Source: Mycobacterium sp. Root265
Lineage (GTDB): Bacteria; Actinomycetota; Actinomycetes; Mycobacteriales; Mycobacteriaceae
DNA length: 64,000 nucleotides
NCBI RefSeq assembly: GCF_001428895.1
Contig: NZ_LMJA01000022.1
Span: 295,000 to 358,999 of the forward strand
Direction of reading: 5' to 3'
Shown here: one piece after another, positions 50,229-59,184 of the stretch
Layout of the letters: the number at the start of each line of letters is the position of its first letter
How positions within the stretch are numbered: the first letter of the stretch is position 1
The notes under the pieces: model-generated
The model's input: the letters and a program-made list of their open reading frames with translations, nothing else
Told to the model about the DNA's origin: nothing
Databases searched by the model: none
Program-made: the position numbers and the translations under genes

Positions 50229-50408
50229 TTACTTGTTGACGACGGTGACCGGGTGGATGTAGGGCAGTTCCTCTGCGGGCAACGGGAAGCTCACGTCACC
50301 GAACGGGGACAACGAGCCGGTGCGATCGCTGACGAGCTCGCTCACCGCGTGATCACCGTCGGCCACCTCGGGCCAGCCATTATCGACGTACTGCTTCTTG
50401 TCTGCCAC
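50229..50408 (-). CDS. Small conserved protein (Rv0863-like)
   Basis: 59 residues from the GTG at 50408 ([15 protein letters not shown]); a GTG at 50414 would add two residues. Acidic N-terminal half, ending [18 protein letters not shown]. First gene of the leftward moaC-mog-moaE transcript, as Rv0863 is in M. tuberculosis. No known domain. Confidence 0.7.
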   Translation of the reverse strand: MADKKQYVDNGWPEVADGDHAVSELVSDRTGSLSPFGDVSFPLPAEELPYIHPVTVVNK

Positions 50409-50424
50409 ACCCACATTGTGGCAG
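50402..50424. promoter_or_regulatory. Perfect 8-bp inverted repeat over the Rv0863/Rv0862c divergent start
   Basis: CTGCCACA-N7-TGTGGCAG covers the GTG start of the leftward gene and lies 50 bp before the rightward ATG. It could be an operator for either transcript, or a leader hairpin if the leftward gene starts upstream. Confidence 0.5.
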
Positions 50425-50473
50425 GTACCGCGAGCGGTGGCGAGGGCGGGACGCTGGCTTAGGCTGGTCGGCA

Positions 50474-52750
50474 ATGACCAAAACAGGTGGGGCCGGCGTG
50501 CCGCTCGGCGTCTGGCTGGCCGACCTGCCCGACGAGAGCCTGGTCCGGCTGCTCGAATGCAGGCCCGACCTCACCCAACCGCCGCCCGGGACGATCGCCG
50601 CGCTGGCGGCCCGGGCGCAGGCCCGGCAGTCGGTCAAGGCCGCCACCGACGGCCTGAACTTCCTGCACCTGGCGGTGCTGGACGCCCTGCTCGTGCTGCA
50701 CGCCGACACCGCGCCGGTACCCCGGGACATGCTGCTGGAGTACCTCGGCAGCCGCGCCGACAGCGCCCAGCTGAAGGCGGCGCTCGACGAGTTGGCCGAA
50801 CGCGCCCTGGTCTGGGGCGAGGATGCGCTGCGGGTGGTGGCCGAGACGGCGGCGGGGCTGCCCTGGTACCCGGGACAGGCCGTGCCCGACGTGCCCGATC
50901 TGCCCGCCGACCAGATCCCGGCCCTGCTGGAGGATCTCGACGAGCCCTCGCGCGAACTGCTGACCCGGCTGGTCGAGGGCTCGCCGGTCGGCCGCACCCG
51001 CGACGCGCTGCCCGGCACGCCCGCCGACCGGCCGGTGCAGCGGCTGCTGGCCACCGGGCTGCTGCACCACATCGGCAGTGACACCGGGGACACCGTGATC
51101 CTGCCTCGCGTCGTCGCCCAGGTGATGCGCGGTGACCTGCCCGGACCGACCGGGCTGCGGACACCGGACCCGACGATGCACACCACGACCCAGGCCGATG
51201 TGGACTCGGTCGCCGCGGGCGCCGCCATCGATCTGCTGCGCGAGTTCGACGTGCTGATCCAGACGTTGTCGTCGACGCCGGTGCCCGAACTGCGCAGCGG
51301 CGGGCTCGGCGTCCGCGAGGTCAAGAAGCTGACCAAGCTGACCGGCATCGACGAGCAGCGGCTCGGCCTGATCCTGGAGGTGGCCGCGGCGGCGGGACTG
51401 ATCGCGCCGGGCCAACCGGACCCCGAACCTGCCGACGGCACCGCCCCCTACTGGGCGCCGACGGTCGCCGCGGACCGGTTCATCGAGATCTCGACCGCCG
51501 CGCGCTGGCACCAGGTGGCCTGGACCTGGCTGAACCTGCCCGCACGGCCGAGCCTGGTGGGCAGCCGCGGTCCTGACGGCAAGCCGTTCGGCGTGCTGTC
51601 GGATGCGCTGTACTCGACGGCCGCCCCGCTGGACCGCCGCCTGCTGCTGACGGTGCTCGACGATCTGCCCGCCGGCGCGGGTGTGGAACCCGAATCGGCG
51701 GCGCAGGCGATGGTGTGGCAGCGGCCGCGCTGGGCGGCCCGGCTGCAGCTCGACCCGGTGACCAACCTGCTGCGCGAGGCGCATGCGGTCGGACTGGTCG
51801 GGCGTGGCGCGATCGCCGGCCCGGCCCGGCTGCTGCTTGCCCAGCGCAGCGAGGACGACGCCGAGGCCGTGATCAATGCGATGGCCAAGGTGCTGCCCGC
51901 GCCGCTGGACCATTTCCTGCTGCAGGCCGATCTCACCGTGGTGGTGCCCGGCCCGCTGCTGCGTGAGCTCGCCGAACAGCTGGACGCGGTGGCCACCGTG
52001 GAATCGGCCGGCGCCGCGATGGTCTACCGGATCAGCGAACCGTCGATCCGCCGGGCGCTCGACGCCGGGCACACCGCGGGCGGCCTGCACGCCTTCTTCG
52101 AGAAGCACTCGAAAACTCCTGTGCCGCAAGGCTTGACGTATCTGATCGACGATGTCGCACGCAGGCACGGGCAGCTGCGGGTCGGCATGGCGGCATCGTT
52201 CGTGCGCTGCGAGGACCCCGCATTGCTGGCCCAGGCGGTGTCCACACCGGCCGCCGAACCCCTGGAATTGCGCATCCTGGCACCCACCGTCGCGGTGTCG
52301 CAGGCCTCCATCGGCGATGTGCTGGCCGCGCTGCGTGCCGGCGGGTTCGTGCCCGCGGCCGAGGACTCCACCGGTGCCGTCGTCGATATCCGCGCCCGCG
52401 GCGCCCGGGTGCCGGCACCGGGTCGGCGCCGGGTGTTCCGGCCGCTGACCGCTCCCCCGGCCCAGACCCTGGGCGCGATCGTCGCGGTGATGCGCAGCGT
52501 GGCGGCCTCACCGCGCTCCGGTGAGCGTCTGGACCCGGCGGTGCTCATCGCGTTGCTGCAGCAGGCGGCCATGGAGCAGACCTCGGTGGTCATGGGTTAC
52601 GTCGACCCGGCGGGGGTGGCCACCCAGCGCGTGGTGGCGCCGATCAACATCCGCGGCGGACAGTTGACGGCCTTCGACCCGGCCTCGGGGCGGGTCCGGG
52701 AGTTTGCCATCCACCGCGTGACGTCCGTGGTGTCGGCCGACTCTGGATAA
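50474..52750 (+). CDS. XPB/Ssl2-associated helicase-accessory protein (Rv0862c)
   Basis: 758 residues (756 in Rv0862c). A helicase-associated N-terminal architecture with several winged-helix segments; the middle part has [27 protein letters not shown] and a WYL-like C-terminal end ([45 protein letters not shown]). It shares a TAATG stop/start junction with the XPB gene, pointing to a working partnership. Motor motifs are absent. Confidence 0.87.
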   Translation: MTKTGGAGVPLGVWLADLPDESLVRLLECRPDLTQPPPGTIAALAARAQARQSVKAATDGLNFLHLAVLDALLVLHADTAPVPRDMLLEYLGSRADSAQLKAALDELAERALVWGEDALRVVAETAAGLPWYPGQAVPDVPDLPADQIPALLEDLDEPSRELLTRLVEGSPVGRTRDALPGTPADRPVQRLLATGLLHHIGSDTGDTVILPRVVAQVMRGDLPGPTGLRTPDPTMHTTTQADVDSVAAGAAIDLLREFDVLIQTLSSTPVPELRSGGLGVREVKKLTKLTGIDEQRLGLILEVAAAAGLIAPGQPDPEPADGTAPYWAPTVAADRFIEISTAARWHQVAWTWLNLPARPSLVGSRGPDGKPFGVLSDALYSTAAPLDRRLLLTVLDDLPAGAGVEPESAAQAMVWQRPRWAARLQLDPVTNLLREAHAVGLVGRGAIAGPARLLLAQRSEDDAEAVINAMAKVLPAPLDHFLLQADLTVVVPGPLLRELAEQLDAVATVESAGAAMVYRISEPSIRRALDAGHTAGGLHAFFEKHSKTPVPQGLTYLIDDVARRHGQLRVGMAASFVRCEDPALLAQAVSTPAAEPLELRILAPTVAVSQASIGDVLAALRAGGFVPAAEDSTGAVVDIRARGARVPAPGRRRVFRPLTAPPAQTLGAIVAVMRSVAASPRSGERLDPAVLIALLQQAAMEQTSVVMGYVDPAGVATQRVVAPINIRGGQLTAFDPASGRVREFAIHRVTSVVSADSG

Positions 52751-54408
52751 TGGACGGAATGACCGACGGCCCCCTGATCGTGCAGTCCGATAAAACCGTG
52801 CTGCTCGAAGTCGACCACGAACTCGCCGGTGCGGCGCGGGCGGCGATCGCCCCGTTCGCCGAGCTCGAGCGTGCCCCCGAACACATCCACACCTACCGCA
52901 TCACGCCACTGGCCCTGTGGAACGCCCGCGCCGCCGGCCACGACGCCGAGCAGGTGGTGGACGCCCTGGTGAGCTTCTCCCGGTACGCGGTGCCGCAGCC
53001 GTTGCTGGTCGACATCGTGGACACCATGGCCCGCTACGGCCGGCTGCAACTGGTCAAGAGCCCGGTGCACGGGCTGGTGCTGGTGAGCCTGGATCGCGCG
53101 GTCCTCGAAGAGGTGCTGCGCAACAAGAAGATCGCCCCGATGCTGGGCGCCCGCATCGACGACGACACGGTGATCGTGCACGCCAGCGAGCGTGGGCGCA
53201 TCAAGCAGATGTTGCTGAAGATCGGCTGGCCCGCCGAGGACCTGGCCGGTTACGTCAACGGTGAGGCGCACCCGATCACCCTCGCCCAGGACGGCTGGGT
53301 GCTGCGCGACTACCAGGAGATGGCCGCCGACTCGTTCTGGGCCGGTGGGTCCGGGGTCGTGGTGCTGCCCTGCGGTGCGGGCAAGACCCTGGTCGGTGCG
53401 GCCGCGATGGCCAAGGCCGGGGCGACCACGCTGATCCTGGTCACCAACACCGTCGCCGGCAGGCAGTGGAAGCGTGAGCTGATCGCCCGGACCTCGCTGA
53501 CCGAGGAGGAGATCGGCGAGTACTCCGGTGAACGCAAGGAGATCCGCCCGGTCACCATCGCGACATATCAGGTGATCACCCGCCGCACCAAGGGCGAGTA
53601 CAAGCATCTGGAGCTGTTCGACAGCCGCGACTGGGGCCTGATCATCTACGACGAGGTGCATCTGCTGCCCGCCCCGGTGTTCCGGATGACCGCGGATCTG
53701 CAGTCGCGGCGCCGGCTCGGGCTGACCGCGACGCTGATCCGCGAGGACGGCCGCGAAGGTGACGTGTTCTCCCTCATCGGCCCGAAGCGTTACGACGCGC
53801 CGTGGAAGGACATCGAGGCGCAGGGCTGGATCGCGCCGGCCGAGTGCATCGAGGTCCGGGTGACCATGACCGACAACGAGCGGATGCTCTACGCGGTCGC
53901 CGAACCCGAGGAGCGCTACAAGTTGTGCTCCACCGCGCATTCCAAGATCGCGGTGGTGAAGTCGATCCTGGAGCGCCACCCCAAGGAGCCGACGCTGGTG
54001 ATCGGCGCCTACCTCGATCAGCTCGACGAGCTGGGCCAGGAGCTGGACGCCCCGGTGATCCAGGGGTCGACGAAGAACGCCGAACGCGAGCTGCTCTTCG
54101 ATCAGTTCCGCCGCGGTGAGATCCGCACCCTGGTGGTGTCCAAGGTGGCGAACTTCTCCATTGACCTTCCAGAAGCTTCTGTGGCCGTTCAGGTTTCGGG
54201 TACTTTCGGGTCACGCCAGGAAGAAGCGCAGCGGCTGGGCCGGCTGTTGCGGCCCAAGGCCGACGGCGGCGGTGCGGTGTTCTATTCGGTGGTCTCCCGC
54301 GACAGCCTGGACGCCGAGTACGCCGCGCACCGGCAGCGTTTCCTGGCCGAACAGGGCTACGGATACATCATCAAGGATGCGGACGACCTGCTCGGTCCGG
54401 CGATATGA
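52750..54408 (+). CDS. ercc3: DNA helicase XPB (ERCC3-like)
   Basis: 552 residues (542 in Rv0861c). An N-terminal damage-recognition-like domain (about 1-175), SF2 motor with Walker A CGAGKT near 208-213, DEVH box near 301-304, the RED motif in LIREDGREGD and motif VI QRLGRLLR. M. tuberculosis XPB has 3'-5' helicase and annealing activity and is linked to repair. The start codon overlaps the upstream stop (TAATG), and the stop overlaps the following VOC gene. Confidence 0.94.
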   Translation: MDGMTDGPLIVQSDKTVLLEVDHELAGAARAAIAPFAELERAPEHIHTYRITPLALWNARAAGHDAEQVVDALVSFSRYAVPQPLLVDIVDTMARYGRLQLVKSPVHGLVLVSLDRAVLEEVLRNKKIAPMLGARIDDDTVIVHASERGRIKQMLLKIGWPAEDLAGYVNGEAHPITLAQDGWVLRDYQEMAADSFWAGGSGVVVLPCGAGKTLVGAAAMAKAGATTLILVTNTVAGRQWKRELIARTSLTEEEIGEYSGERKEIRPVTIATYQVITRRTKGEYKHLELFDSRDWGLIIYDEVHLLPAPVFRMTADLQSRRRLGLTATLIREDGREGDVFSLIGPKRYDAPWKDIEAQGWIAPAECIEVRVTMTDNERMLYAVAEPEERYKLCSTAHSKIAVVKSILERHPKEPTLVIGAYLDQLDELGQELDAPVIQGSTKNAERELLFDQFRRGEIRTLVVSKVANFSIDLPEASVAVQVSGTFGSRQEEAQRLGRLLRPKADGGGAVFYSVVSRDSLDAEYAAHRQRFLAEQGYGYIIKDADDLLGPAI

Positions 54409-54752
54409 CCGTCGAGCGGGTGGTGCCGATCCTCACCGTCACCGACATCGAAGCCACTCGCGACGCCTACGTCGCCACGCTCGGCCTGGCGGAGGTGATG
54501 AACCACGGGTGGATCGTCACCCTCGCCGACGCCGGGCACCGGCACCAGCTCAGCCTGATGACAAAGGACCAGAGCGCACCGGTCAATCCGACAGTCTCGA
54601 TCGAGGTCGACGATGTCGACGCCGCGTACGCCGCCGCCGTCGCGGCCGGCTTGCAGATCGTGCACCCACTGTCCGACGAGGAATGGGGCGTGCGGCGGTT
54701 CTTCTTCGCCGATGGTTCGGGCAACGTCGTCAACGTGCTGTCGCACCGCTGA
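54405..54752 (+). CDS. VOC/glyoxalase-fold protein
   Basis: 115 residues, one VOC module: VVPILTVTDIEATRDAYVATLGL, a middle strand VSIEVDDVDAAYAAAVAAG and RRFFFADGSGNVVNVLSH. The ATG overlaps the XPB stop (ATGA), so it is co-translated, though a role in repair is not implied. Relatives include bleomycin-resistance-type binding proteins. Confidence 0.84.
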   Translation: MTVERVVPILTVTDIEATRDAYVATLGLAEVMNHGWIVTLADAGHRHQLSLMTKDQSAPVNPTVSIEVDDVDAAYAAAVAAGLQIVHPLSDEEWGVRRFFFADGSGNVVNVLSHR

Positions 54753-54843
54753 TCCTTGACACCGCATCGTCACGCAAAGATGCGGTCAAGCCACTGCGGC
54801 CCTCGTCTTAGACTGAAAGGACCCTTACGCAAGGAGTTCGACG

Positions 54844-55365
54844 GTGACGAGTAACGACGGGGGCTACTACCCGCCACCAGGTGGGCAGCCATGGGGCGGA
54901 CCGCAGGGACCGCCGCCCGGCTACCCCGTCCATCCCGGGTATCCGCAACAGCCGCCGCCCAAGGGAAAGAGCCGGTGGCCGTGGATCATCGGAATCGGGG
55001 CCGCCCTGGTAGTTGTCGCTGTCGTGGTCGCCGTGGGATTTGTCGTGATCGGTTCCGGCGGCGATGACGGTCGCTACGATTCCCACCGAACCGTGGTGAC
55101 CTATTCGGTGACCGGTGCTGCAGAGTCGGTGGAACTCATCTATCAGAGTGCTGAAGGTGAGGTCCATGTGGAAACCGTCCCTCTCCCGTGGGGTGAGACC
55201 GTGACACTTGAGGGTGAGGACGCCTACTTCGAGGTCTCGGCGCAGACGATGGATGGGTCCGACCAAGAACTTGCGTGCCGGGTGATCACCTACGGGACAA
55301 CGCTTGTCGAGGATCGAACCGTCGGCGGGTCCGTAAGCTGCGACGGCCGCGTGAACGGGCAGTGA
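54844..55365 (+). CDS. MmpS-like proline-rich membrane protein
   Basis: 173 residues from a GTG with AAGGAG upstream. A Gly/Pro/Tyr-rich cytoplasmic N-terminus (1-40) leads to one TM helix (about 46-70) and an extracytoplasmic domain with the MmpS pattern: VTYSVTGAAESVELIYQ, LPWGETV, VSAQT, two cysteines (CRVITYG and SVSCDG). MmpS proteins assist MmpL lipid exporters; no mmpL gene is adjacent. Convergent with the esp-like operon. Confidence 0.78.
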   Translation: MTSNDGGYYPPPGGQPWGGPQGPPPGYPVHPGYPQQPPPKGKSRWPWIIGIGAALVVVAVVVAVGFVVIGSGGDDGRYDSHRTVVTYSVTGAAESVELIYQSAEGEVHVETVPLPWGETVTLEGEDAYFEVSAQTMDGSDQELACRVITYGTTLVEDRTVGGSVSCDGRVNGQ

Positions 55366-55379
55366 CCCGTACCGAAATC

Positions 55380-55874
55380 TCAGTGCGCATCCTCGCCGTA
55401 CCTGGCGGCGAAGACCTCGGCCAGATTCTCAGCGGCCTGCTCCGGTGACGGCAACTGGATGGCGGTGCTCAGGATGGAACTCCATTCAGCGCGGTCATTC
55501 CCCATCCGGGCCAACCCCTCAAGCAGGAACCCATGCATCACGGACCGTGCCTTGAGCTGCGCCAGCTCAGCAATCACCCGGATCTCCTCCGCCAGTTCAC
55601 GTTCGGTCATCTTCACCACACTCGGATCCAGGTCCACGCGCTGAACCGGTCCGGTGAGATACGCCGAAACCGACACGGTGCCCGCCGGATTCGTCACGGT
55701 GAAGACGGGAACCTCCGATTCGTCGTCTTGGCTCGGCCCCGCGGACGGGGTCTCTCGCGACTCGTCGTCCTCATGCGGGGAGAAACCCGAAAAATCCAGG
55801 GCCGCGAGTTCCCCACCTTGCTGCTCGGCGTCGTAGTCGTCCTCGGTGTCGTCGTCCCACCCAACGCCACTCAC
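55380..55874 (-). CDS. EspD/EspH-family protein (ESX-1 accessory type)
   Basis: 164 residues. An acidic N-terminus with LAALDFSGF precedes a conserved core VFTVTNPAGTVSVSAYLTG..QRVDLDP.....MTERELAEEIRVIAELAQLKARS and a C-terminal LPSPEQAAENLAEVFAARY. The pattern matches EspH (Rv3867) and its paralogue EspD. EspD stabilises EspA and EspC in M. tuberculosis (known). Third gene of an espA-C-D-ordered operon, 18 bp after the EspC-like gene. Confidence 0.78.
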   Translation of the reverse strand: MSGVGWDDDTEDDYDAEQQGGELAALDFSGFSPHEDDESRETPSAGPSQDDESEVPVFTVTNPAGTVSVSAYLTGPVQRVDLDPSVVKMTERELAEEIRVIAELAQLKARSVMHGFLLEGLARMGNDRAEWSSILSTAIQLPSPEQAAENLAEVFAARYGEDAH

Positions 55875-55892
55875 CGGCGGGCTACCTTCGGT

Positions 55893-56228
55893 TCAGCCAC
55901 CGGGCTGCATCTGTCCATCGATGTTGCTCTTTTCCTGAGCGTCGATGGCGTCGTATCTCTCGGCCGCGTGCTCGAGCTTGACGGCGAGATCGTCGGACTG
56001 CGCTCGCACCATGTTGGTTGCTTGCTTGCGTACTTCCTCCGCCCGCTTGAGCGCCTTGGCAGTGTCATCGCAGACGGTTCCGTGCGTCTTCTCCACCCCC
56101 GTGTGGACGTCGACGGCCTTGAGTCGCGCGTCCCATATCGCCCGTGAAGCCTGGTTCTGTTGGTCGGCCAGCACGCGAATGTGGCCGGCGGTGATCTGCA
56201 GTGGGCTCAAAGGTGCGCTCATCGTCAT
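55893..56228 (-). CDS. EspC-family protein (DUF2580, ESX secretion substrate type)
   Basis: 111 residues, alpha-helical hairpin size. The opening LQITAGHIRVLADQQNQASRAI, the central THGTVCDD and the tail KLEHAAERYDAIDAQEKSNID follow the EspC/Rv3615c layout; the final YxxxD-like segment (YDAID) is comparable to the type VII secretion signal YxxxD/E. The start overlaps the EspA-like stop (ATGA). A start at the second Met is possible. Confidence 0.78.
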   Translation of the reverse strand: MTMSAPLSPLQITAGHIRVLADQQNQASRAIWDARLKAVDVHTGVEKTHGTVCDDTAKALKRAEEVRKQATNMVRAQSDDLAVKLEHAAERYDAIDAQEKSNIDGQMQPGG

Positions 56229-56983
56229 CTCCCTGCCGGCGGGGGCATCCGCGGATCGTAGTCATTGGCGGAATCCGAGATGGTGACGCCGTCCGCGATA
56301 TTCTGGTACTCGTCACCCACCTTGGCGACGGACCGAGCGATCGCATCCGCTTCGTCCTGCATGCTTTCGTACTCCGGAATGGCCTGGGCCAGGGTGGTAG
56401 CGACCATCGCAACCTCCATCGCGTACTGCGCCGCCTTGCCGTACGCCCCCATCCTTCCGACGTACTGGGTGAAATTGCCGAAGTCGGCGAGGTCGTTGTG
56501 GTGGATCTCCAGGGACCTGCGAACCGGCGGGAGCAGGTCCGCCTCGTTACTGATCAATCGGTGGATCTCGCGGTCCAGATCGGCAAGGGTCACCACGCGA
56601 TTGTGTTGCTCTCTGTTCCGCTCCGAGTAGCGGTCGGCCGCGGTGCCACCGGACCATTGATCGCTGGGATACGCGCCGGCCAGCGGGAGCTCAGCGGCAT
56701 CGAAAGCCTGGGCGGAATCCGTGAATTCGTTGGCATGGTCCGGGTCGCCCTCACCGCAGGACTTCAGCATCCGGTCGATCTGCTTCTGCCCCTCCTGAAG
56801 CACGACCGTCGGGGCGATGATGAGTTTACCGGCCTGATGCTCGATCGTCCTTGCCGTCTCGCCCAGGCTGGGCATGCCGAGTTTCTCCGCGGTTTCGGCG
56901 ACCCATTCGGCGGCCTTCTTGGCCTTTTCTGCCACCTCGGACACACCATCGACCACGTCGTCGACAAAGCCCCAGAATCCCAC
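56225..56983 (-). CDS. EspA-like ESX secretion-associated protein
   Basis: 252 residues, shorter than EspA (392). An amphipathic N-terminal helix region with KAKKAAEWVAETAEKLG, then the EspA-type segment YPSDQWSGGTAADRYSERNREQHNRV..LADLDREIHRLISNEAD, which parallels W-G-AA-Y and the NHVNFFQELADLDR motif of EspA. A C-terminal helical part replaces EspA's long glycine-rich tail. First gene of the leftward esp-like operon; no ESX core genes are in the window. Confidence 0.75.
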   Translation of the reverse strand: MGFWGFVDDVVDGVSEVAEKAKKAAEWVAETAEKLGMPSLGETARTIEHQAGKLIIAPTVVLQEGQKQIDRMLKSCGEGDPDHANEFTDSAQAFDAAELPLAGAYPSDQWSGGTAADRYSERNREQHNRVVTLADLDREIHRLISNEADLLPPVRRSLEIHHNDLADFGNFTQYVGRMGAYGKAAQYAMEVAMVATTLAQAIPEYESMQDEADAIARSVAKVGDEYQNIADGVTISDSANDYDPRMPPPAGR

Positions 56984-57062
56984 GCTGCCATCACCTCCGC
57001 CGAAATCGAGGCTAACATCGCCCCAACAGGCTCAGGCGCACCAAATTCGCGCGGCTTCGGGG

Positions 57063-57542
57063 TTAGACGTCCAGTGCCCCGGCGGCCACCGCGGCCGCAT
57101 TGATCCGGGTCAGTACCGAGTGCAGATTCTCCAGTTCGGCGAGGTCCACGCCGAGGCGGGCCACCACGGTGGGCGGGATGTCCAGCGCCTTGCGACGCAG
57201 CGCCGCACCCCCGGCGGTCAGGGAGATGTGGGTGGTGCGCTCGTCGGCCGCGCTGCGGGTGCGGGTGATGAAACCGAGCGTCTCCAGCCGCTTGAGCATG
57301 GGTGAGGTGGTGGCCGGGTCCAGCTGCAGCAGCGTGGCAATCTGCTTGACGGATAAGGGTTCTCCGTCGGCGTTGGCGTTGTCCCACAGCGCCAGCATCA
57401 CCAGGTACTGCGGGTGGGTGAGCCCGAGCGGCTCCAGCAGCGGCCGGTACACCGCCAGCACGGCGCGGTTGGTCACCGCGAGCGCGAAACACACCTGCCG
57501 CTCCAGTGCGAGCGGATCGACTTCGTGGGACACCGTGGTCAT
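57063..57542 (-). CDS. OhrR-type MarR regulator (redox-sensing)
   Basis: 159 residues from the ATG at 57542 (GTG at 57548 alternative). The N-terminal segment QVCFALAVTNRAVLAVYRPLLEPLGLTHPQYLVMLALW is typical of OhrR, with the peroxide-sensing Cys18 conserved; winged helix around ATTSPMLKRLETLGFITRTRS and DERTTHISLT. No ohr gene is adjacent. Divergent from the DUF5313 gene; an inverted repeat lies between the two starts. Confidence 0.87.
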   Translation of the reverse strand: MTTVSHEVDPLALERQVCFALAVTNRAVLAVYRPLLEPLGLTHPQYLVMLALWDNANADGEPLSVKQIATLLQLDPATTSPMLKRLETLGFITRTRSAADERTTHISLTAGGAALRRKALDIPPTVVARLGVDLAELENLHSVLTRINAAAVAAGALDV

Positions 57543-57563
57543 GCTCACAATGGTAGCCCACTA

Positions 57564-57579
57564 ATAGTTAGGGTACTAT
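57564..57579. promoter_or_regulatory. Inverted repeat operator candidate with -10 box for the DUF5313 gene
   Basis: ATAGT-TAGGGT-ACTAT lies between the OhrR-type and DUF5313 starts. TACTAT (57574-57579) is a -10-like box 7 nt before the ATG at 57587, suggesting a leaderless transcript blocked by regulator binding. Confidence 0.5.
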
Positions 57580-57586
57580 CTAAATC

Positions 57587-58000
57587 ATGGCCGACACTCC
57601 CACCTTCGTTCAGCGGGTTCTCTACGCGTACGGGCGGCGTCTGCCCGATTCCATGCGGGACTGGGTCGCCGCAGACCTTTCCGGCCCGGGCGCGATCCGC
57701 CGGCACATGATCCGCTACGCGATCCCGCCGGCGCTGATCCTGGCCCCGTTGTGGCTGCTGCCGGCCTCGCTGTACGTGCACCTGGAGATGACGGTGCCGA
57801 TCTACACCTGGGCGCTGGTGATGGGTTACGTGCTGAACAAGGTGTGGCGACGGCATCGCCTGGCCCAGCACGGCCTGGACCCCAACCTCGTCGACGCCAT
57901 CAACCGTGAGAAGAACGCCCGCCTGCACGAGGACTATGCCCGGCGCTACGGCGACCGCCCGGAAGAGGCGCGCTGGCAGTCCAACTCAAGCCCCTTCTGA
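57587..58000 (+). CDS. DUF5313 membrane protein
   Basis: 137 residues. An amphipathic N-terminus (FVQRVLYAYGRRLPDSMRDWVAADLSG) leads to two TM helices (about 42-62 and 65-86), then a basic cytoplasmic tail. The family is restricted to actinobacteria, as far as I know, and has no assigned function. Its placement opposite an OhrR-type regulator suggests control by oxidants (inference). Confidence 0.82.
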   Translation: MADTPTFVQRVLYAYGRRLPDSMRDWVAADLSGPGAIRRHMIRYAIPPALILAPLWLLPASLYVHLEMTVPIYTWALVMGYVLNKVWRRHRLAQHGLDPNLVDAINREKNARLHEDYARRYGDRPEEARWQSNSSPF

Positions 58001-58014
58001 AGCGGAAGCCCGTC

Positions 58015-58359
58015 CTAGACGTGCGGGCCGACCTGTTTGGCCACGGTCAGTAGCACCACCGAATCCTCGATCGCGGCCAGCGCGTGCCGGGTGCGCGGCA
58101 GCACCAGGTGATCACCGGCGGAACCTTCCCAGCCGGCGTCGGCGGTGCTCACCCGGACCCGGCCGTGCAGCACCTGCACCGTCGCCTCCCCCGGACTCTC
58201 GTGATCGTCGAGACCGTTGCCCGCGGTCAGCGCCATCAGGGTCTGCCGCAGGCTGTGCTCATGGCCGCCGTACACCGTGTGCGCACTGCGACCGCTGGTG
58301 GCGGCGCGGGCGGTTTCCAGATGCTCACGCGCGAGGGCAGTGAGCGAGATCTTTTCCAT
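58015..58359 (-). CDS. Cupin-domain protein
   Basis: 114 residues, single cupin barrel: LDDHESPGEATVQVLHGRV and GDHLVLPRTRHALAAIEDSVVLLTV supply the two cupin motifs with His/Glu metal ligands. Stop convergent with DUF5313 (14 bp). It is 8 bp after the SDR gene on the same strand, so likely the second gene of that transcript. Ligand unknown. Confidence 0.85.
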   Translation of the reverse strand: MEKISLTALAREHLETARAATSGRSAHTVYGGHEHSLRQTLMALTAGNGLDDHESPGEATVQVLHGRVRVSTADAGWEGSAGDHLVLPRTRHALAAIEDSVVLLTVAKQVGPHV

Positions 58360-58367
58360 GACCTCAA

Positions 58368-59042
58368 CTATCGCACCTCTGACAAGGCCGCCTTCGCCCG
58401 TCGCGCCCAGTCGTCGGCCAGGATCTCGGTGGCCCCGCTGAGCACACCGTCGACGGCCAGCCGGGCCACCACGGCGGGATCCGTTTTCTGTTCCGCCGGA
58501 ATGTAACTGACCATATCGGTGTCCATGTACCCGACGTGCAGTGCCGAAACCCCGATCCCGCGCGGGGCGAGTTCATCGCGCACCGCATCGGTGAGCGCCC
58601 AGGCGGCCGCCTTCGCCGAGGCGTAGGCGCCCGAGGTGGCCGGATGCATCCAGGACAGCACCGACAGCACATTCAGGATGGCTCCCCCGCCGTTGCGCTC
58701 GATGACGGGAGCGAACTCCCGGATGACGTTGAGGGTGCCGAAGTAATGCGTCTCCATCTCGGCGCGCACATCCTCGATCGGCCCGGTCAACAGCCCGGCG
58801 CGGGTCGAGATACCGGCGTTGTTCACCAGAACGGTGACGTCGGAGGCGATCTCGGCGGCCCGGCGCACCGACTCGGGATCGGTGATGTCCAGCTGTACCG
58901 GGATGACACCGGCGGTGTCGACGGTCTCGGGGCGCCGCGCGGCCGCATAGACCTTGGCGCCGCGCGCGACGAACTCTTCGGCGATCTTCTTGCCCAGCCC
59001 GCGGTTGCCACCGGTGACCAGTACGGTGATGTTCTCGTTCAT
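58368..59042 (-). CDS. Short-chain dehydrogenase/reductase
   Basis: 224 residues from the ATG at 59042 with AAGGAG upstream. Cofactor motif TGGNRGLG, NNAG, and the catalytic pair in Ser..YASAK (GAYASAKAAAWAL). A classical SDR that should use NADP(H), given arginines after the second strand (AARRPE). Divergent from the MFS gene, 142 bp between starts. Substrate unknown. Confidence 0.88.
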   Translation of the reverse strand: MNENITVLVTGGNRGLGKKIAEEFVARGAKVYAAARRPETVDTAGVIPVQLDITDPESVRRAAEIASDVTVLVNNAGISTRAGLLTGPIEDVRAEMETHYFGTLNVIREFAPVIERNGGGAILNVLSVLSWMHPATSGAYASAKAAAWALTDAVRDELAPRGIGVSALHVGYMDTDMVSYIPAEQKTDPAVVARLAVDGVLSGATEILADDWARRAKAALSEVR

Positions 59043-59184
59043 GATCCGCTCCTTGTCGTGTCTTGCCTGTTCGGTCTCAACGGGTTTCGCTGCGGGCGCC
59101 ATCCCCGGCACTGATAGGTTCCGGCTCGTAGCTGAGAGCGTCCGGGTCGTGGTGCGACCGACCGGGTGTTCGCATCCTGGAGCA

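Noticed and set aside
50459-53979. Two long minus-strand frames (569 and 460 codons) opposite Rv0862c and XPB homologues
   Set aside because: Composition typical of antisense frames, while both plus-strand genes match known proteins end to end.
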